From: Adenophora triphylla var. japonica
Taxonomy: Eukaryota > Streptophyta > Magnoliopsida > Asterales > Campanulaceae
Reading direction: 5' to 3'
Assembly: GCA_022495995.1 (NCBI GenBank)
Contig: JAFEMH010006959.1
Coordinates: 1-64,000, forward strand
Length of the DNA stretch: 64,000 bases
Shown: positions 43,752-54,896 of the stretch, one piece after another
How the letters are laid out: each line of letters opens with the position of its first letter
How positions within the stretch are numbered: position 1 is the first letter of the stretch
Made by a program: the position numbers and the translations under genes
Notes under the pieces: model-generated
What the model saw: only the letters and a program-made list of their open reading frames with translations
What the model was told of the DNA's origin: nothing
The model's database searches: none

Positions 43752-46389
43752 CTAGTACTTAAAAGCCCGTGCCAATGGCACGGGTCAGTACAAAAAGGTA
43801 AGAAGTGAAAAAAATGATAAGTAGATTTGGCACGGGTCAGTACATAAAGGTAAGCAGTGGAAAAATGATAAGTAGAATAAAATAGCTTCTCCATGAGTTG
43901 TCTTATGCCTGACTATCAATGTACATCAATTATGCCTTACATCCTTGGTTACCCTTTACGTAGAAATCTATGACAATTTAAAAACTTGGAAAATAAACGA
44001 AAATGACTAAGGGCATTCTCAAAAGAGGCACTGAAACTAAAAACAGACTTCAATTATTCGAACAAACAATCATAAGTTATAAATTATTTAGAGAAATAAT
44101 ATAGAAACAACTTTCGATATTTGTTAACAATAAAACATTAATCCGTGCGAATACTTCTTCAACTGCAATGAGCGAACAAAACATAAAAGCATGAGATATG
44201 CCATAACATAGAAGAGAAGCTGATGCGATCTAATTCACATTTAACTCTAGCACTTCACCTTCTCTAACATATTTCACCTTCTTTAACATATTCACCGACC
44301 TAATACATATCTATAACTATCTCGTTCCGCAAAAATTGATATAATCCTTCTTGACATTTTGATTACCAAGATTATATTACCCCGAATTTAATTAAATCTC
44401 CAAAAATTGATATAATCCGTCTCGACATTTTGAAAAGATAGAACAAATTGATGTTTTCTATGGAGTCAGAATTTTCCCTTCCCCCCCCCCTCCAATTTTC
44501 CTTGTGTTAAAAAGGTCAAGTAGAACAAATATGAAAAAAGAAAACATTAAGTTTGGAACTGTGAGAAGAGAAAAAAAAATCAGATACAGATTCAAGTAAA
44601 CCATGATATTCAGAAAGACATATACTAAAATATTTATTTTTGTTTTGCTCTCAAGAACAAATATCCTATTAATTTTTGGGAAGGTTACATAACTCAAAAT
44701 TTTCACATAAAAAGCCATTAATTCCTCTGTCCCAAATTAAATATTCAATTTTGTTGTTGAAACAAATTAGAGTATTCAATTTGGGACGGTTAAATAACTC
44801 CAAATTTTACTTATATAAACCAAAAGCTTACATGTATTCTCATGAAATCGTTAAGACTTTATTTCTTAAAGAGATCATCCCATTCTCTCACCTCCTCTTA
44901 ATATCTAGCTATATTACTGCAATTGGTAATGCCACCATTCGTACTCTCACCTCCTCTTAATATCTAGCTAGATTTATTAAAGTTGTTTTTTTGCAATATA
45001 ATCATCAAGTACGAATTGTTTACAATGTCCTCGCTCTGTTAACTTATTCGTCAATTATTTAACAGGTGATGGTCACATGCCATCATGTGACTATAATCCA
45101 TTAAATAATTAATGGGTCTATCAATAAAAAAAACTAAATTTTATTAAAGGATTTTGAGATTACAAATGGCTAATAAACCATTTGTCTTCAACCTTTTATC
45201 ACCCCACGAGTTTCTTTAGTGACCAAAACATGAATTTTTCCTTATTATGTGTTTAAATTTGAAAAAAATAAAATAGGGAATAGTATATAACATACTTTCT
45301 CCGTCCCAAACTAAATATCTTAAAATTCTCATACTAAAGCAAAATTTAAATTTATGTAAATATTCAATTTTTTAGATGGAGGAATACGACACTAAATATA
45401 TCTAAGCCCAACCACAACTCCATAATCAAAAACTAAATTGTGCTGCAATACTACGTTGTAGTTTGCAAAAAAAAAAAAACATTCACTATGTTGGGCCGAA
45501 TAAAATAATCCAAAAACATTAAGACCTGATCAACCCCATTCTTGACTTTCTCTTTCTCTTTCTCTTCTCTACACAGCACCCCACATCCTCCCCATGCCCC
45601 AATTACATCCGAAAAAAGCCATCCATTTTTTCCAAAACCACTACCCTCCTCCACCGTCACCGTCACTCCCCCTATCCCCTTCCTCTGGTTCGAAGGCGTA
45701 CCACCGCACTCCGCCTCATCAATCACTTCTCCACCATGAAATTCATCCTTACACAACCCAAATTACGTATATACTATTACTACCCCTACAATCTCACCAT
45801 GAAACTAAACCCCCACAAATCCATCGAAATTCAACCCTCACAAACCCACCTAGAAATCTAACCTCATACGCGGATGTTCTCACATCTATCTCCACAACCG
45901 CCATTGAACCCTCAATTTTGACCGTATGAAGCTTTGAAGGGGTTGTCATCGTTATTTTCGTCGACTCGCCAGCGAATAGAGGAAGACGGATTAGAACTCA
46001 AGTTTAGATTTTGAAGCTTTCTGTTTGAATTCCATTAACGACATTGGTGGTGGCGGGTTTGTACCGATTGGGGTTGAGGGTTTCCAGGGCTTGGCTAATA
46101 TTGGTCTGCTGCGGAAGTTTCACCGCCGATGGGTTGATCACATTGGGTTAAATGGTGAAGAAGGGGCATTGGGTTTAACGGTGAAGAAGGGACTGCTGCG
46201 TGAAATCATGAAACTAATGGGGAGGTGGGTTATTTAGTCAGATTGACGAAAAGAAGTTACTTAACTGCCTTAGGAGTGGGTAGTTTAGGTTTAATTAAGG
46301 CCGTTAGATCAATTTGTTGAGAGTTAATCCTGACCTCTCTTTATGTAAAGATAAGAGGCAGTTTTTTAAGTCCTGTATTGTATAATAGA
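43752..46389 (-). mobile_element. Non-autonomous Helitron 2 nested in Helitron 1
   Basis: The minus strand starts TCTATTATACAATACAGGAC (46389) and ends ...GTACTAG (43752), after the perfect hairpin CCCGTGCCATTGGCACGGG. Host bases are A/T as expected. Joining the flanks rebuilds AACTATTA|TAGTTAACTAATAC, which is exactly the surrounding repeat unit. The element is 2638 bp with no helicase seen. 45540-46240 has an unusual gene-like composition (see separate entry), and a decayed Stowaway-like MITE lies at about 45297-45389. Confidence 0.82.
45540..46240. other. Gene-like segment inside Helitron 2 (possible captured fragment)
   Basis: A CT-rich leader-like start (TTTCTCTTTCTCTTCTCTAC) precedes higher-GC, Pro/Ser/Thr-rich sequence with overlapping open frames (45594-45929 plus, 45451-45756 minus, 46025-46237 plus) in an otherwise AT-rich element. 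No domain is recognised and no splice pattern is convincing. Helitrons often carry host gene pieces; this is a candidate only. Confidence 0.35.
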
Positions 46390-46560
46390 TAGTTAACTAA
46401 TACTATTGATAGTAATAGTTAACGTATATAGTAACTATTATAGTTAACTAATACAATTAATAGTAATAGTTAACTTATATAGTAACTATTATAGTTAACT
46501 AATACTATTAATAGTAATAGTTAGCCTATATAATAACTATTATTATTAACTATTATTATT
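46390..46560. repeat. ~51-bp AT-rich tandem repeat, right part
   Basis: Three to four copies of the same unit as 43310-43751, resuming exactly at the Helitron 2 edge. Confidence 0.85.
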
Positions 46561-46680
46561 AGCTAATAAGGAGAATATCAAAAGTTTTTGAATTTTGGAA
46601 TGGTGATGATGTGGCTTCTTCAAAAGCAAGAGTTTGCCTAAACATGTCTACATGCCGAATTCTTAGGCCTCCTCGCCAAC

Positions 46681-46682
<2 letters not shown>

Positions 46683-46737
<55 letters not shown>
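46683..46737. repeat. (TA)n microsatellite at the Helitron 1 5' terminus
   Basis: About 27 TA units lying within the first 60 bases of the element (minus sense), so the terminal TCTATATATA has expanded. Confidence 0.9.
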
Positions 46738-46739
<2 letters not shown>

Positions 46740-47001
46740 TTTAAGATTTTATTTTTTTGTATTTACGAAATACTATATATTATTAATGCATTTAAGGAAC
46801 ACAAAAAATATCTTGTTAAGGTGGTTGAAGCACATGATTTTGATCCAGAGAACTTTAAATCCCACAAATGGTCTTTTAAGTTTTAATTTAAATGCTTTTA
46901 TTAGACTCTTCAGCTTGGGCCAGTTATTAAATTCATACCTCTTCAATTTTGACTCTATTATTAAATTGGTTTCTTGCCTTCAATTTGTGTACCCTCGGAG
47001 A

Positions 47002-47740
47002 TAGGGGGTGTAAATGGTTCGATTTGGTTTGATTTATATTAATTTAGGGATTGAATTAATAGTAATCAGTTTGGAAAAATTTTAAAACGAATCGAATCGT
47101 GAAAAAATTCAAACCAAATCAAACCAAACCACCATGGTTTGGTTCGAACAGCGGTTTGATTACGGTCCGAATCACGATTTAAACCACAGTTCAAATCATT
47201 AAATAGAACACGGCTTAAACCATTAATTAGAACATGGTTTCAGACTACACAATTAATTATCATGTTTATTTGAGTTTTTCAGACATAGCATACATAATAT
47301 ATTCAAAATTTGAATGAAATTGTATTTCAATGTTTATGATAACAACAAGTTATTTGAGTAATTGTAATGGTATGTGCTAAAAAGTGAATTCACATTATTA
47401 CTGTAAGATTAATCAAAAGAAAAAAGTGTTATTAGCTAAAACCAATGAATAGAATTAAATGTTTTCAAATCTAAATGTGAGGTGGAGATAAAATATATGC
47501 ATATCTACGATTAATAATGAACAGTTTGGTATTTTGGTTTATCGGTTCGGTTTGGTGATTCGGTATCGCGGTTTCGAACCGTGGTTTAGGGGTACAGACC
47601 GCAGAACAAATCGAAACACACGGTTTGACAATTTTTGAGACAGAACCAAACCACTATTGCTTGAAAATCGAATTAAACCGCGTAATTTAATTTAGTTTAG
47701 TTCCAAAACGCAGTTTAAACCGAACCACTTACACCCCTAC
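47002..47740. mobile_element. TIR element rich in AAACCG motifs, ~9-bp target duplication
   Basis: Left end TAGGGGGTGTAAATGGTTCG; right end, reversed, GTAGGGGTGTAAGTGGTTCG. Flanks CCTCGGAGA and CCCCGGAGA differ by one base, an imperfect 9-bp duplication. Subterminal zones repeat GGTTTGGTTCG / AAACCGCGG-like motifs on both strands. There is no transposase, so it is a MITE-like non-autonomous element. The 9-bp duplication favours Mutator; hAT (8 bp) is possible. Confidence 0.7.
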
Positions 47741-47749
47741 CCCCGGAGA

Positions 47750-48870
47750 AAGCTCTATCTGCCACTAAATATACATTAAATATGTACGCCTTTTGTTTTA
47801 GTTTGTTTCATTTGTAAGTTTAGTATTGGATGTTATTTCTTTAACATAATGTCGTTAGCCATGTGTATTTTATTATGTCAACAATTTCTCATAATAATAC
47901 ACTGCAATTAAGTAAAAATGTAGTTAATCAAGTCCGTCGATAAAAAAGTACCAAAGTCAAATATGAACAATAGTTGACATATCAAAATTAAACATTGTTC
48001 TAATCCTCTGGAATTTGTAAGATCTTTGCCATAACCTTTGAATATGGGATTACATAAACCCCAACACCCAGAAATTGCACATGCTATCTTGACCTTTGAC
48101 GATTCCCTAAGTAATAATTTACTCCTAAATTGCAATTATTGTAGTGTTTATTTCTTGGTTAAAATATGAAATTATTTTACTCCTAAAGTCATCGGGCATA
48201 TCCCAATGACACATGCATTTTAAGTCATAAATCCCAAATCTTGACAATCATACACAGGCTTCTGAACTTTTATCGATTTTTGGGATATATTCGTAATTTT
48301 TACTTAATCAGAGTTATTTTCGTTTTAGGGTTTTGAGACATATAAATACTATGTTTCTAGGGTTTTGAAGATAGTTTTTTCTGTTTGATATTGAATTTTA
48401 TTTTCAATTTTCGGTACTAGATCTTCAGAGTAAACGAAGGTTGAAGATCAATTACCGATAATCGCGAGCAATTTAACAGTAATCGATTTTATCCTTAATA
48501 TTTTCGCTACGTCAGAAGTGTAGTTAATATATATTTTCTCTAGAGCGTTATGATTAGTAAATGAGTATAGTTAAATGGTTAGAATTCTACATAATAATAT
48601 TGGATGGAGTAATATTAAATCCATGTCTTGCAGGCAGATTTCACTACAAATAAAAAGACTGAAAATTTTGCACCTAAAGGTTGAAAACGGGAAACCCTTT
48701 TTATCACACCCAAAATCCCTCAAATACCATCATTCAACATCATCAAGCAAGGTAATTGTGGGTACAATACTCTTAATCTTAACTCTTATCTCTTTGTTGT
48801 CTTCTCTTCATATATCTCTTACTCTTATGAACTTACATGTTAATTTCTTCATAATTTTCTAATTCTTCTT
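47750..48870. other. Unassigned AT-rich intergenic DNA
   Basis: No domain is recognised. A TATAAATAC (48341-48349) followed by TAGGGTTTTGAAGA has the look of a plant promoter and leader, but no coding exon follows that I can support. Confidence 0.45.
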
Positions 48871-48985
48871 CTTTTTTTTATCGAATTTCAACATTTCAAT
48901 TACAATATAGGGAGTGGGGATTCGAACCCCGAACCTCCCGAAGGAAAACCAGGTCTCTATGTCACTGGAGCCAAGGCTCGTTGGC
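48871..48985 (-). mobile_element. tRNA-derived SINE
   Basis: The minus strand reads GAGCCTTGGCTCCAGTGACA (A-box-like), 30-odd bases later GGGGTTCGAATCCCC (a perfect B box), then TGTAATTGAAATGTTG and an A-rich tail (GATAAAAAAAAG). Internal pol III boxes and a poly-A end define a SINE of about 115 bp. CATAATT occurs on both sides, a possible target duplication. Confidence 0.65.
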
Positions 48986-49040
48986 ATAATTGTCATGTGC
49001 GTACTAGAAATGTATTTAAATTACAATTATGTTCATAATT

Positions 49041-49330
49041 CACTACAAGAAAACTCATTTATTGCAACGAAAATTTACAATGACAATATTTTGTCGTTGT
49101 AAAAAATATCTTTAAGAACTACCTTAATGAGTCGTTGCTAATGCTTGTTGCAATAAATGGAAATTTCATTTTCCTCCATTCCTTATTTGCGCGCGCCTTC
49201 CCTAATATTTGGGATGATTTTAAGTAACAAAACCACTCGTTGCGAAATATAGATAATACATATTGCAACGCTGTCGTCATAGCGAAAACTATTCTAAATT
49301 TATGACATTAAACTAATTGTTGCAAAAGAA
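49041..49330. promoter_or_regulatory. Left subterminal repeat zone of the Pack-CACTA
   Basis: Repeated TTGCAACGA / CGTTGCAA / TCGTTGC motifs on both strands. In CACTA elements such subterminal repeats bind the element-encoded DNA-binding protein. Confidence 0.7.
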
Positions 49331-49429
49331 ATGGAAAAAAAATAAAAGAAAATAAAAAACAACTTTAATTATATACTAAAATCCTTCGTTATCAATTCAT
49401 TTCACCCCTCCAATCTCAGGAGCACCGTC

Positions 49430-49652
49430 GAATCTCTCCATCTCTCTCGTCGTCAAGCGGCCGCAACAATGAATCCCTAAAAACCCTTCCAATTTCTCTC
49501 TCTTCCTCCAGAGTCCGCCTCTCCGAGATCCCCCACCGCAAACCTAGCTTCTTCCATCTCCGACAGGAGAGAGATTCCGGAGCGCTCTATCTTTCTCTCT
49601 CTCTCCGCTCTGAAACGCATCTCCAATCCCGTCAATTTCCAGGTAATAACTC
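49430..49652 (+). pseudogene. Captured gene start (leader exon), gene unknown
   Basis: A CT-rich, higher-GC segment typical of a plant 5' leader (TCTCTCTCGTCGTCAAGCGG, then TCTTTCTCTCTCTCTCCG) ends at a TTCCAG|GTAATA donor at about 49643. It pairs naturally with the acceptor at 52124, giving an intron in which the three MITEs sit. The only short frame (from ATG 49469) stops early. Confidence 0.45.
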
Positions 49653-49676
49653 AGCAACGAATCTCGGTTTGATTAA

Positions 49677-50473
49677 GGGTCCGCTCCCGAGTTTGATTTT
49701 GCAGGGAAAGTGAAGGAAAAGGGAGGAAATGGGGGAGGATTTCCGTTGTGCTGGTGCTCCTGAGTTTTGGTTGGAGGGGAAGGGAAGGAGAAGGAGGGAA
49801 ATGGTGAGGCTCATTTCCCTCCAAAGCAATCACCTCAAAAATGGGGAGAAACGGAAGGAGGGAAACAGATTAAAGAGATAACTTTTCATAATTCCAATCT
49901 TACCCTTTCAGATGTGAAGGTTTTGACCGGAGAGAGGGAGTTGGAGAGGTCGCCGGTGAGGGTGGATTGTTGTTGCCGGCGAACTGGTTGAGGGCGCCGG
50001 TTGATTGGGGCGAGGTTACAGGTTGATTGAGGCGAGAATTAGATTTGAATGAGGTTTGAGGGAGGATTGGGAGAAGGTTTTGAGAGAAATTGGTTGAAGA
50101 AGAAGAAGACCTCGCCGGCGGGATTTGCGGATAGAGAGAGAGAGGAGAGAGAGAGAGAGAGGTTGTTTACGTATTGAGAGAGAAAGAGAGAGCTGTGTGT
50201 GTGTGTGTTGAACGTAAATGGGTATTTAAATTGTTCTGTAAAAAAAAAAAAATTCTCGCTTATTCATGATGATAAGGGTAAAAATGTAATTTATATTTAA
50301 TTCCTCTCTATTCCTCCCAAAACTCGGGAGCACGGAGAGGGAAATTTGAGCGTTTCCTTTCCTTTCTCTCCTAACTCGGGAGCACACGGGAGAGATTTTA
50401 AATTTCATTTCCTTCCCTCCCTTCCCTTCCCTTTCCCTCCTTTCCTCTCATTTAAAAACTCGGGAGCGCACCC
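49677..50473. mobile_element. Harbinger-like MITE, tandem copy 1
   Basis: Ends GGGTCCGCTCCCGAGTTT and AAACTCGGGAGCGCACCC, flanked by TAA (49674-49676 and 50474-50476). TAA target duplications and GGG-starting inverted ends fit the PIF/Harbinger group. 797 bp, no transposase; includes (GA)n near 50135-50170. Confidence 0.8.
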
Positions 50474-50476
50474 TAA

Positions 50477-51284
50477 GGGTCCGCTCCCGAGTTTGATTTT
50501 GCAGGGAAAGTGAAGGAAAAGGGAGGAAATGGGGGAGGATTTCCGTTGTGCTGGTGCTCCTGAGTTTTGGTTGGAGGGGAAGGGAAGGAGAAGGAGGGAA
50601 ATGGTGAGGCTCATTTCCCTCCAAAGCAATCACCTCAAAAATGGGGGGAAACGGAAGGAGGGAAACAGATTAAAGAGATAATTTTTCATAATTCCAATCT
50701 TACCCTTTCAGATGTGAAGGTTTTGACCGGAGAGAGGGAGTTGGAGAGGTCGCCGGTGAGGGTGGATTGTTGTTGCCGGCGAACTGGTTGAGGGCGCCGG
50801 TTGATTGGGGCGAGGTTACAGGTTGATTGAGGCGAGAATTAGATTTGAATGAGGTTTGAGGGAGGATTGGGAGAAGGTTTTGAGAGAAATTGGTTGAAGA
50901 AGAAGAAGAAGACCTCGCCGGCGGGATTTGCGGATAGAGAGAGAGAGGAGAGAGAGAGAGAGAGGTTGTTTACGTATTGAGAGAGAAAGAGAGAGTTGTG
51001 TGTGTGTGTTGAACGTAAATGGGTATTTAAATTGTTCTGTAAAAAAAAAAAAATTCTCGCTTATTCATGATGATAAGGGTAAAAATGTAATTTATATTTA
51101 ATTTCTCTCTATTCCTCCCAAAACTCGGGAGCACGGAGAGGGAAATTTGAGCGTTTCCTTTTCTTTCTCTCCTAACTCGGGAGCACACGGGAGAGATTTT
51201 AAATTTCATTTCCTTCCCTCCCCTCCCCTCCCTTCCCTTCCCTTTCCCTCCTTTCCTCTCATTTAAAAACTCGGGAGCGCACCC
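50477..51284. mobile_element. Harbinger-like MITE, tandem copy 2
   Basis: 808 bp, almost identical to copy 1, separated from each neighbour only by TAA. Length differences lie in the GAAGAA, (GT)n and CCCTCCCCTCC simple repeats. Confidence 0.8.
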
Positions 51285-51287
51285 TAA

Positions 51288-52092
51288 GGGTCCGCTCCCG
51301 AGTTTGATTTTGCAGGGAAAGTGAAGGAAAAGGGAGGAAATGGGGGAGGATTTCCGTTGTGCTGGTGCTCCTGAGTTTTGGTTGGAGGGGAAGGGAAGGA
51401 GAAGGAGGGAAATGGTGAGGCTCATTTCCCTCCAAAGCAATCACCTCAAAAATGGGGAGAAACGGAAGGAGGGAAACAGATTAAAGAGATAATTTTTCAT
51501 AATTCCAATCTTACCCTTTCAGATGTGAAGGTTTTGACCGGAGAGAGGGAGTTGGAGAGGTCGCCGGTGAGGGTGGATTGTTGTTGCCGCGAACCCGGTT
51601 GAGGGCGCCGGTTGATTGGGGCGAGGTTACAGGTTGATTGAGGCGAGAATTAGATTTGAATGAGGTTTGAGGGAGGATTGGGAGAAGGTTTTGAGAGAAA
51701 TTGGTTGAAGAAGAAGAAGACCTCGCCGGCGGGATTTGCGGATAGAGAGAGAGAGGAGAGAGAGAGAGAGAGGTTGTTTACGTATTGAGAGAGAAAGAGA
51801 GAGCTGTGTGTGTGTGTTGAACGTAAATGGGTATTTAAATTGTTCTGTAAAAAAAAAAAAATTCTCGCTTATTCATGATGATAAGGGTAAAAATGTAATT
51901 TATATTTAATTCCTCTCTATTCCTCCCAAAACTCGGGAGCACGGAGAGGGAAATTTGAGCGTTTCCTTTCCTTTCTCTCCTAACTCGGGAGCACACGGGA
52001 GAGATTTTAAATTTCATTTCCTTCCCTCCCCTCCCCTCCCTTCCCTTCCCTTTCCCTCCTTTCCTCTCATTTAAAAACTCGGGAGCGCACCC
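51288..52092. mobile_element. Harbinger-like MITE, tandem copy 3
   Basis: 805 bp, preceded by TAA (51285-51287) and followed by TAA (52093-52095). It shares the CCCTCCCCTCCC expansion with copy 2, so copies 2 and 3 separated last at that end. A short change near 51588 (GCCGCGAACCCGG for GCCGGCGAACTGG) marks this copy. Confidence 0.8.
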
Positions 52093-52124
52093 TAACTGAT
52101 GTTTAATTTCTTATTATTCTGAAG

Positions 52125-52178
52125 GTTGCAGAAGGGATGGAAATACAATCGGTAGTTAAAGAGGACATCAGTGTCAAG
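52125..52178 (+). pseudogene. Captured first coding exon, gene uncertain
   Basis: After a TTCTGAAG acceptor an ATG (52137) opens MEIQSVVKEDISVK, ending at AAG|GTATTG. It could be the start of the DUF676 esterase gene found further right, but the link is not proven. Confidence 0.4.
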
Positions 52179-52179
52179 G

Positions 52180-52857
52180 TATTGTGTTTATTTGCTATTT
52201 CGAATTCGATTAACGCTTTATTATCATGTATTTTGTGGTTTATTGCTGAAATTGGAGTCTAGATGGAAGTCTGTGAAAATATTGTGGAAAATGTGTTAGT
52301 TTGATGTGTGAGATTTCGTTCGAGTCTCTTCAATTTTGTACTGAGTGTGATGGTGTTGATATTGTGGATGGGACTACGTCAAATTTTGTGCAGTTCTTGT
52401 TATTTTGGTGTATTTGAATGAAATAGTGATTTCTAAACTGCATAGCCTGCATTATGGACAGAAAACATACACATAGGTACACCGTACACTGCAAGTGTTA
52501 GCTACAATACCTAGGCTCAAATGTGGATGAATATCACATTAGAGAAGTTAAAGAAAAAATTGCAGAAGTTGTTTCTGCTCTTAATCCTGGATTGGAAATG
52601 AGAAATTCCGGTCAGTGGATATTGTTTACATGAAATTATATACAAAATGATGAGCAATGGAGGGGGTTGATCTTGGAGGGAGTCTGTCACTTAGTAGTGG
52701 GCCTATGAACTATGCTAAGAGATCAGCTTTCTTTATTGCTGAAGCCTGTAGCAAGATCTTTTTCAATTATGCTTAGTCCTTGTAGTCAACTTCCTCTCAA
52801 AAGACATAAAGGGTCACCTCTACCAGCATTTTTGTTTATTTGAGCATTGATACCCCT
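52180..52857. other. Intron-like stretch of the Pack-CACTA
   Basis: T-rich, intron-like sequence. 52510-52620 has a short exon-like piece (HIREVKEKIAEVVSALNPGL in one frame) without a recognised family. Confidence 0.4.
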
Positions 52858-53213
52858 CATAGTTATTAAAAGCGCGCCTGGGCTCGCGCCCAGGCGCGCC
52901 TAGGCCCAGGGCGCAGCTTTAGAGCCTGGGTGCGCCTAGGCTTTGGGCACAACAGTTGACCGACAATTACATCTAATTAAACCTAATACGCGACTAATAC
53001 ACTTCCTCTCCTACGGCTCTCTCACGTACACGCAACATAAGTCCATAACTCTATATAAGAGTAGCGATTAGCCTGATTACTCTGGCGACCTCCGGCGAGT
53101 ATTATTAGCTCTGACAGGTTCGTCACTCGGGCGCGCGCTCGCCTTGCGCCTTGCGACTAGGCTCCAGGCACACCTTCTGCGCCTTGGTGCGCCTTGAGCC
53201 TTTAATAACTATG
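52858..53213. mobile_element. hAT-like MITE with 8-bp target duplication
   Basis: Inverted ends CATAGTTATTAAA / TTTAATAACTATG, flanked by ATACCCCT at 52850-52857 and 53214-53221. 356 bp, strikingly GC-rich inside (GCGCGCCTGGGCTCGCGCCC) against an AT-rich background. The 8-bp duplication and CA...TG ends fit hAT. Confidence 0.85.
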
Positions 53214-53234
53214 ATACCCCTAGAATTATTCACA

Positions 53235-53336
53235 CTCCGTCCGTCCCTAAATGAATGTCGAAATTTTTTTCAAATTTTCTCTTAACCAAGAGCAAATATG
53301 AAACTTTTTTAGAGATTCATTTAGGGACAAAGGGGG
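53235..53336. mobile_element. Stowaway-like MITE
   Basis: CTCCGTCCGTCCCTAAATGA and, reversed at the other end, CCCCCTTTGTCCCTAAATGA. About 100 bp, with TA at the right edge. Typical Tc1/mariner-derived MITE. Confidence 0.8.
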
Positions 53337-54013
53337 TATATTTTCATTGGTTCACGTTGATTCTTCTTCTTGACTGTTGTCTTCCTTGTGATAATGGACT
53401 ATGTGCAGTTGGTTGACCCAGTAGACAGGACAGTGGATAGGGATATTTCTCTTGTTAAAGATCTGAGCTTGAAGCTTATATATGCCATAAACACGCATGT
53501 ACATGCCGATCATGTCACAGGGACAGGGCTTATTAAGGTAGTCTCTTTTCATGTGTGTTTTTATTACATTTGTGCGTGATGTCTCTTATTACTTGAATTC
53601 TTGATCATCATGAGTTTGAAACTGATGCAGCAAGATATGCTACTACTATTAGGCATTCTATTCTGTGCCCCTAGTCCTATTTCTTCAAGTTCTACCTTAC
53701 TGATGGTTCCATTTAAACTGAAGAAAGAGGTACCTTCTCAATTGAAACAAACTACAATGCAAAGTGTACCTTTTAAACTGGGTGGAGTTGGTATAATTTT
53801 CCAACTGGATCCTTATTACATTAGATTTACTGTTATCAAAGATACTTAATTCCTTGCAGATTGTAAGTGAGTTTATTTTACATGTAAATGGATAAGAATA
53901 CAGATGTCACATCAGAACATACTTTCACCGGTATTACTGAAAGGAAGTTAACAAACACCAAGAAACATAATTCTGGGAACACCCCCCCCCCCCAGATCGA
54001 CTCAATCTAAGTA

Positions 54014-54115
54014 CTCCTTCCGTCCCAAAATGAATGTCCGAAAAAATTCAAAATTGCTCTTGATCAAGAGTCAATTTGGACAGTTTTTGGACATTCATTT
54101 TTGGGACAGAGGAAG
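54014..54115. mobile_element. Stowaway-like MITE
   Basis: CTCCTTCCGTCCCAAAATGA with the inverted match at the right end, TA on both sides (54012-54013 and 54116-54117). 102 bp, inside the ETHE1-like intron. Confidence 0.87.
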
Positions 54116-54243
54116 TAGTAAATAGAGAGGTGACAATGAGTAATTGGAATTTTTTGTACTTTGACAAGACAAATTCTAGAACATGCAAATGGTCAAAGCT
54201 TAAAACGAGGGCCAAAATCACTGTATTCAGCAGCTTAACTAAC

Positions 54244-54333
54244 CTGCGTCTCTCCTCCTTTATGATATCATCGAAATTCGCCTCCATGTCGCTATCATCA
54301 TCCTTTTGACACCGCCACTTGTTAGGGTTATAC
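54244..54333 (-). pseudogene. Captured SPT2 chromatin protein exon
   Basis: On the minus strand, after TTTTTCGCAG and before CGCAG|GTTAGT, 90 bp encode YNPNKWRCQKDDDSDMEANF followed by DDIIKEERR. The DDDSDMEANFDDI-x-KEE block is the conserved core of the SPT2 family (histone H3-H4 chaperone). A single exon in the opposite direction to the other captured genes, it sits in the ETHE1-like intron, so it came from a separate capture or insertion. Confidence 0.8.
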
Positions 54334-54339
54334 CTGCGA

Positions 54340-54896
54340 AAAATCACAAGCTCAATTATCGATGCAAACCTCATTCCCTCAGCAGTGCATATCAAGTTAA
54401 TGTTGCCTGCTACTTCAGAAAGGTATCCAGACTAGTCAAAAACAAACATTGGGATTAGAAGTGCTGGACTTAGAGTTCTCAATGAGGGTGGGCACAATTT
54501 TTTCCAACAATGTGTCAATAAAAATGCAAAATTGTGTATGGAAATATTGGGAACGAAAAAAAAAAAAAAACATAACTAAAGCGTGTGTGAGTGTCATAAT
54601 AGTTTCAGCCACCATTATGAGTACAACAAGTTCAGAAGTTGCAGAAGCTACAACTAGCTGATGATCTCTATCAAATGTCGAGCACATCCAGGTTTGCTTC
54701 ACACATTAAGAATTTTAAGATCTAACCAGTAGGTCCAGTACATATCGTAAATGTCACTATTTTCTTCCCAAAATGAATATCACACTATTCTTAAAAAGTA
54801 AATACTTTATGCGATATAGCAATGGTAGAACAAGGTACAAATAGCTAAAACATCATATGTTGTTTATCATTGTCTGACAAGACTATTTTCTTACAG
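54340..54896. other. Pack-CACTA intron, further possible fragments
   Basis: The minus frame YLSEVAGNINLICTAEGMRF (54350-54420) and frame STFDRDHQLVVASATSELVV (54590-54690) look protein-like but I cannot assign them. An A run lies at 54557-54571. Confidence 0.35.

Larger units (their letters stand above)
42024..46739 (-). mobile_element. Non-autonomous Helitron 1 (outer)
   Basis: Minus-strand 5' end TCTATATATA at 46739 and 3' end CTAG at 42024. The 3' end is preceded by the hairpin CGTGCGGAGCACG about 11 bp inward. The flanking host bases are A before TC and T after CTAG, as expected for insertion between A and T with no target duplication. Contents are AT-rich with no Rep/helicase motif. Without the nested element it is about 2.1 kb. 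Confidence 0.75.

Noticed and set aside
42024..46739. Autonomous Helitron with Rep/helicase
   Set aside because: No long ORF or helicase/Rep motif is present; both copies are non-autonomous.
48905..48985. A functional tRNA gene (perfect B box GGTTCGAATCC)
   Set aside because: No acceptor-stem pairing or complete cloverleaf is evident, and an A-rich tail follows; a SINE explains it better.
49767..51602. Three near-identical 74-codon plus-strand frames as a small gene family
   Set aside because: They are the same segment of the three tandem MITE copies, with matching antisense frames and no domain.
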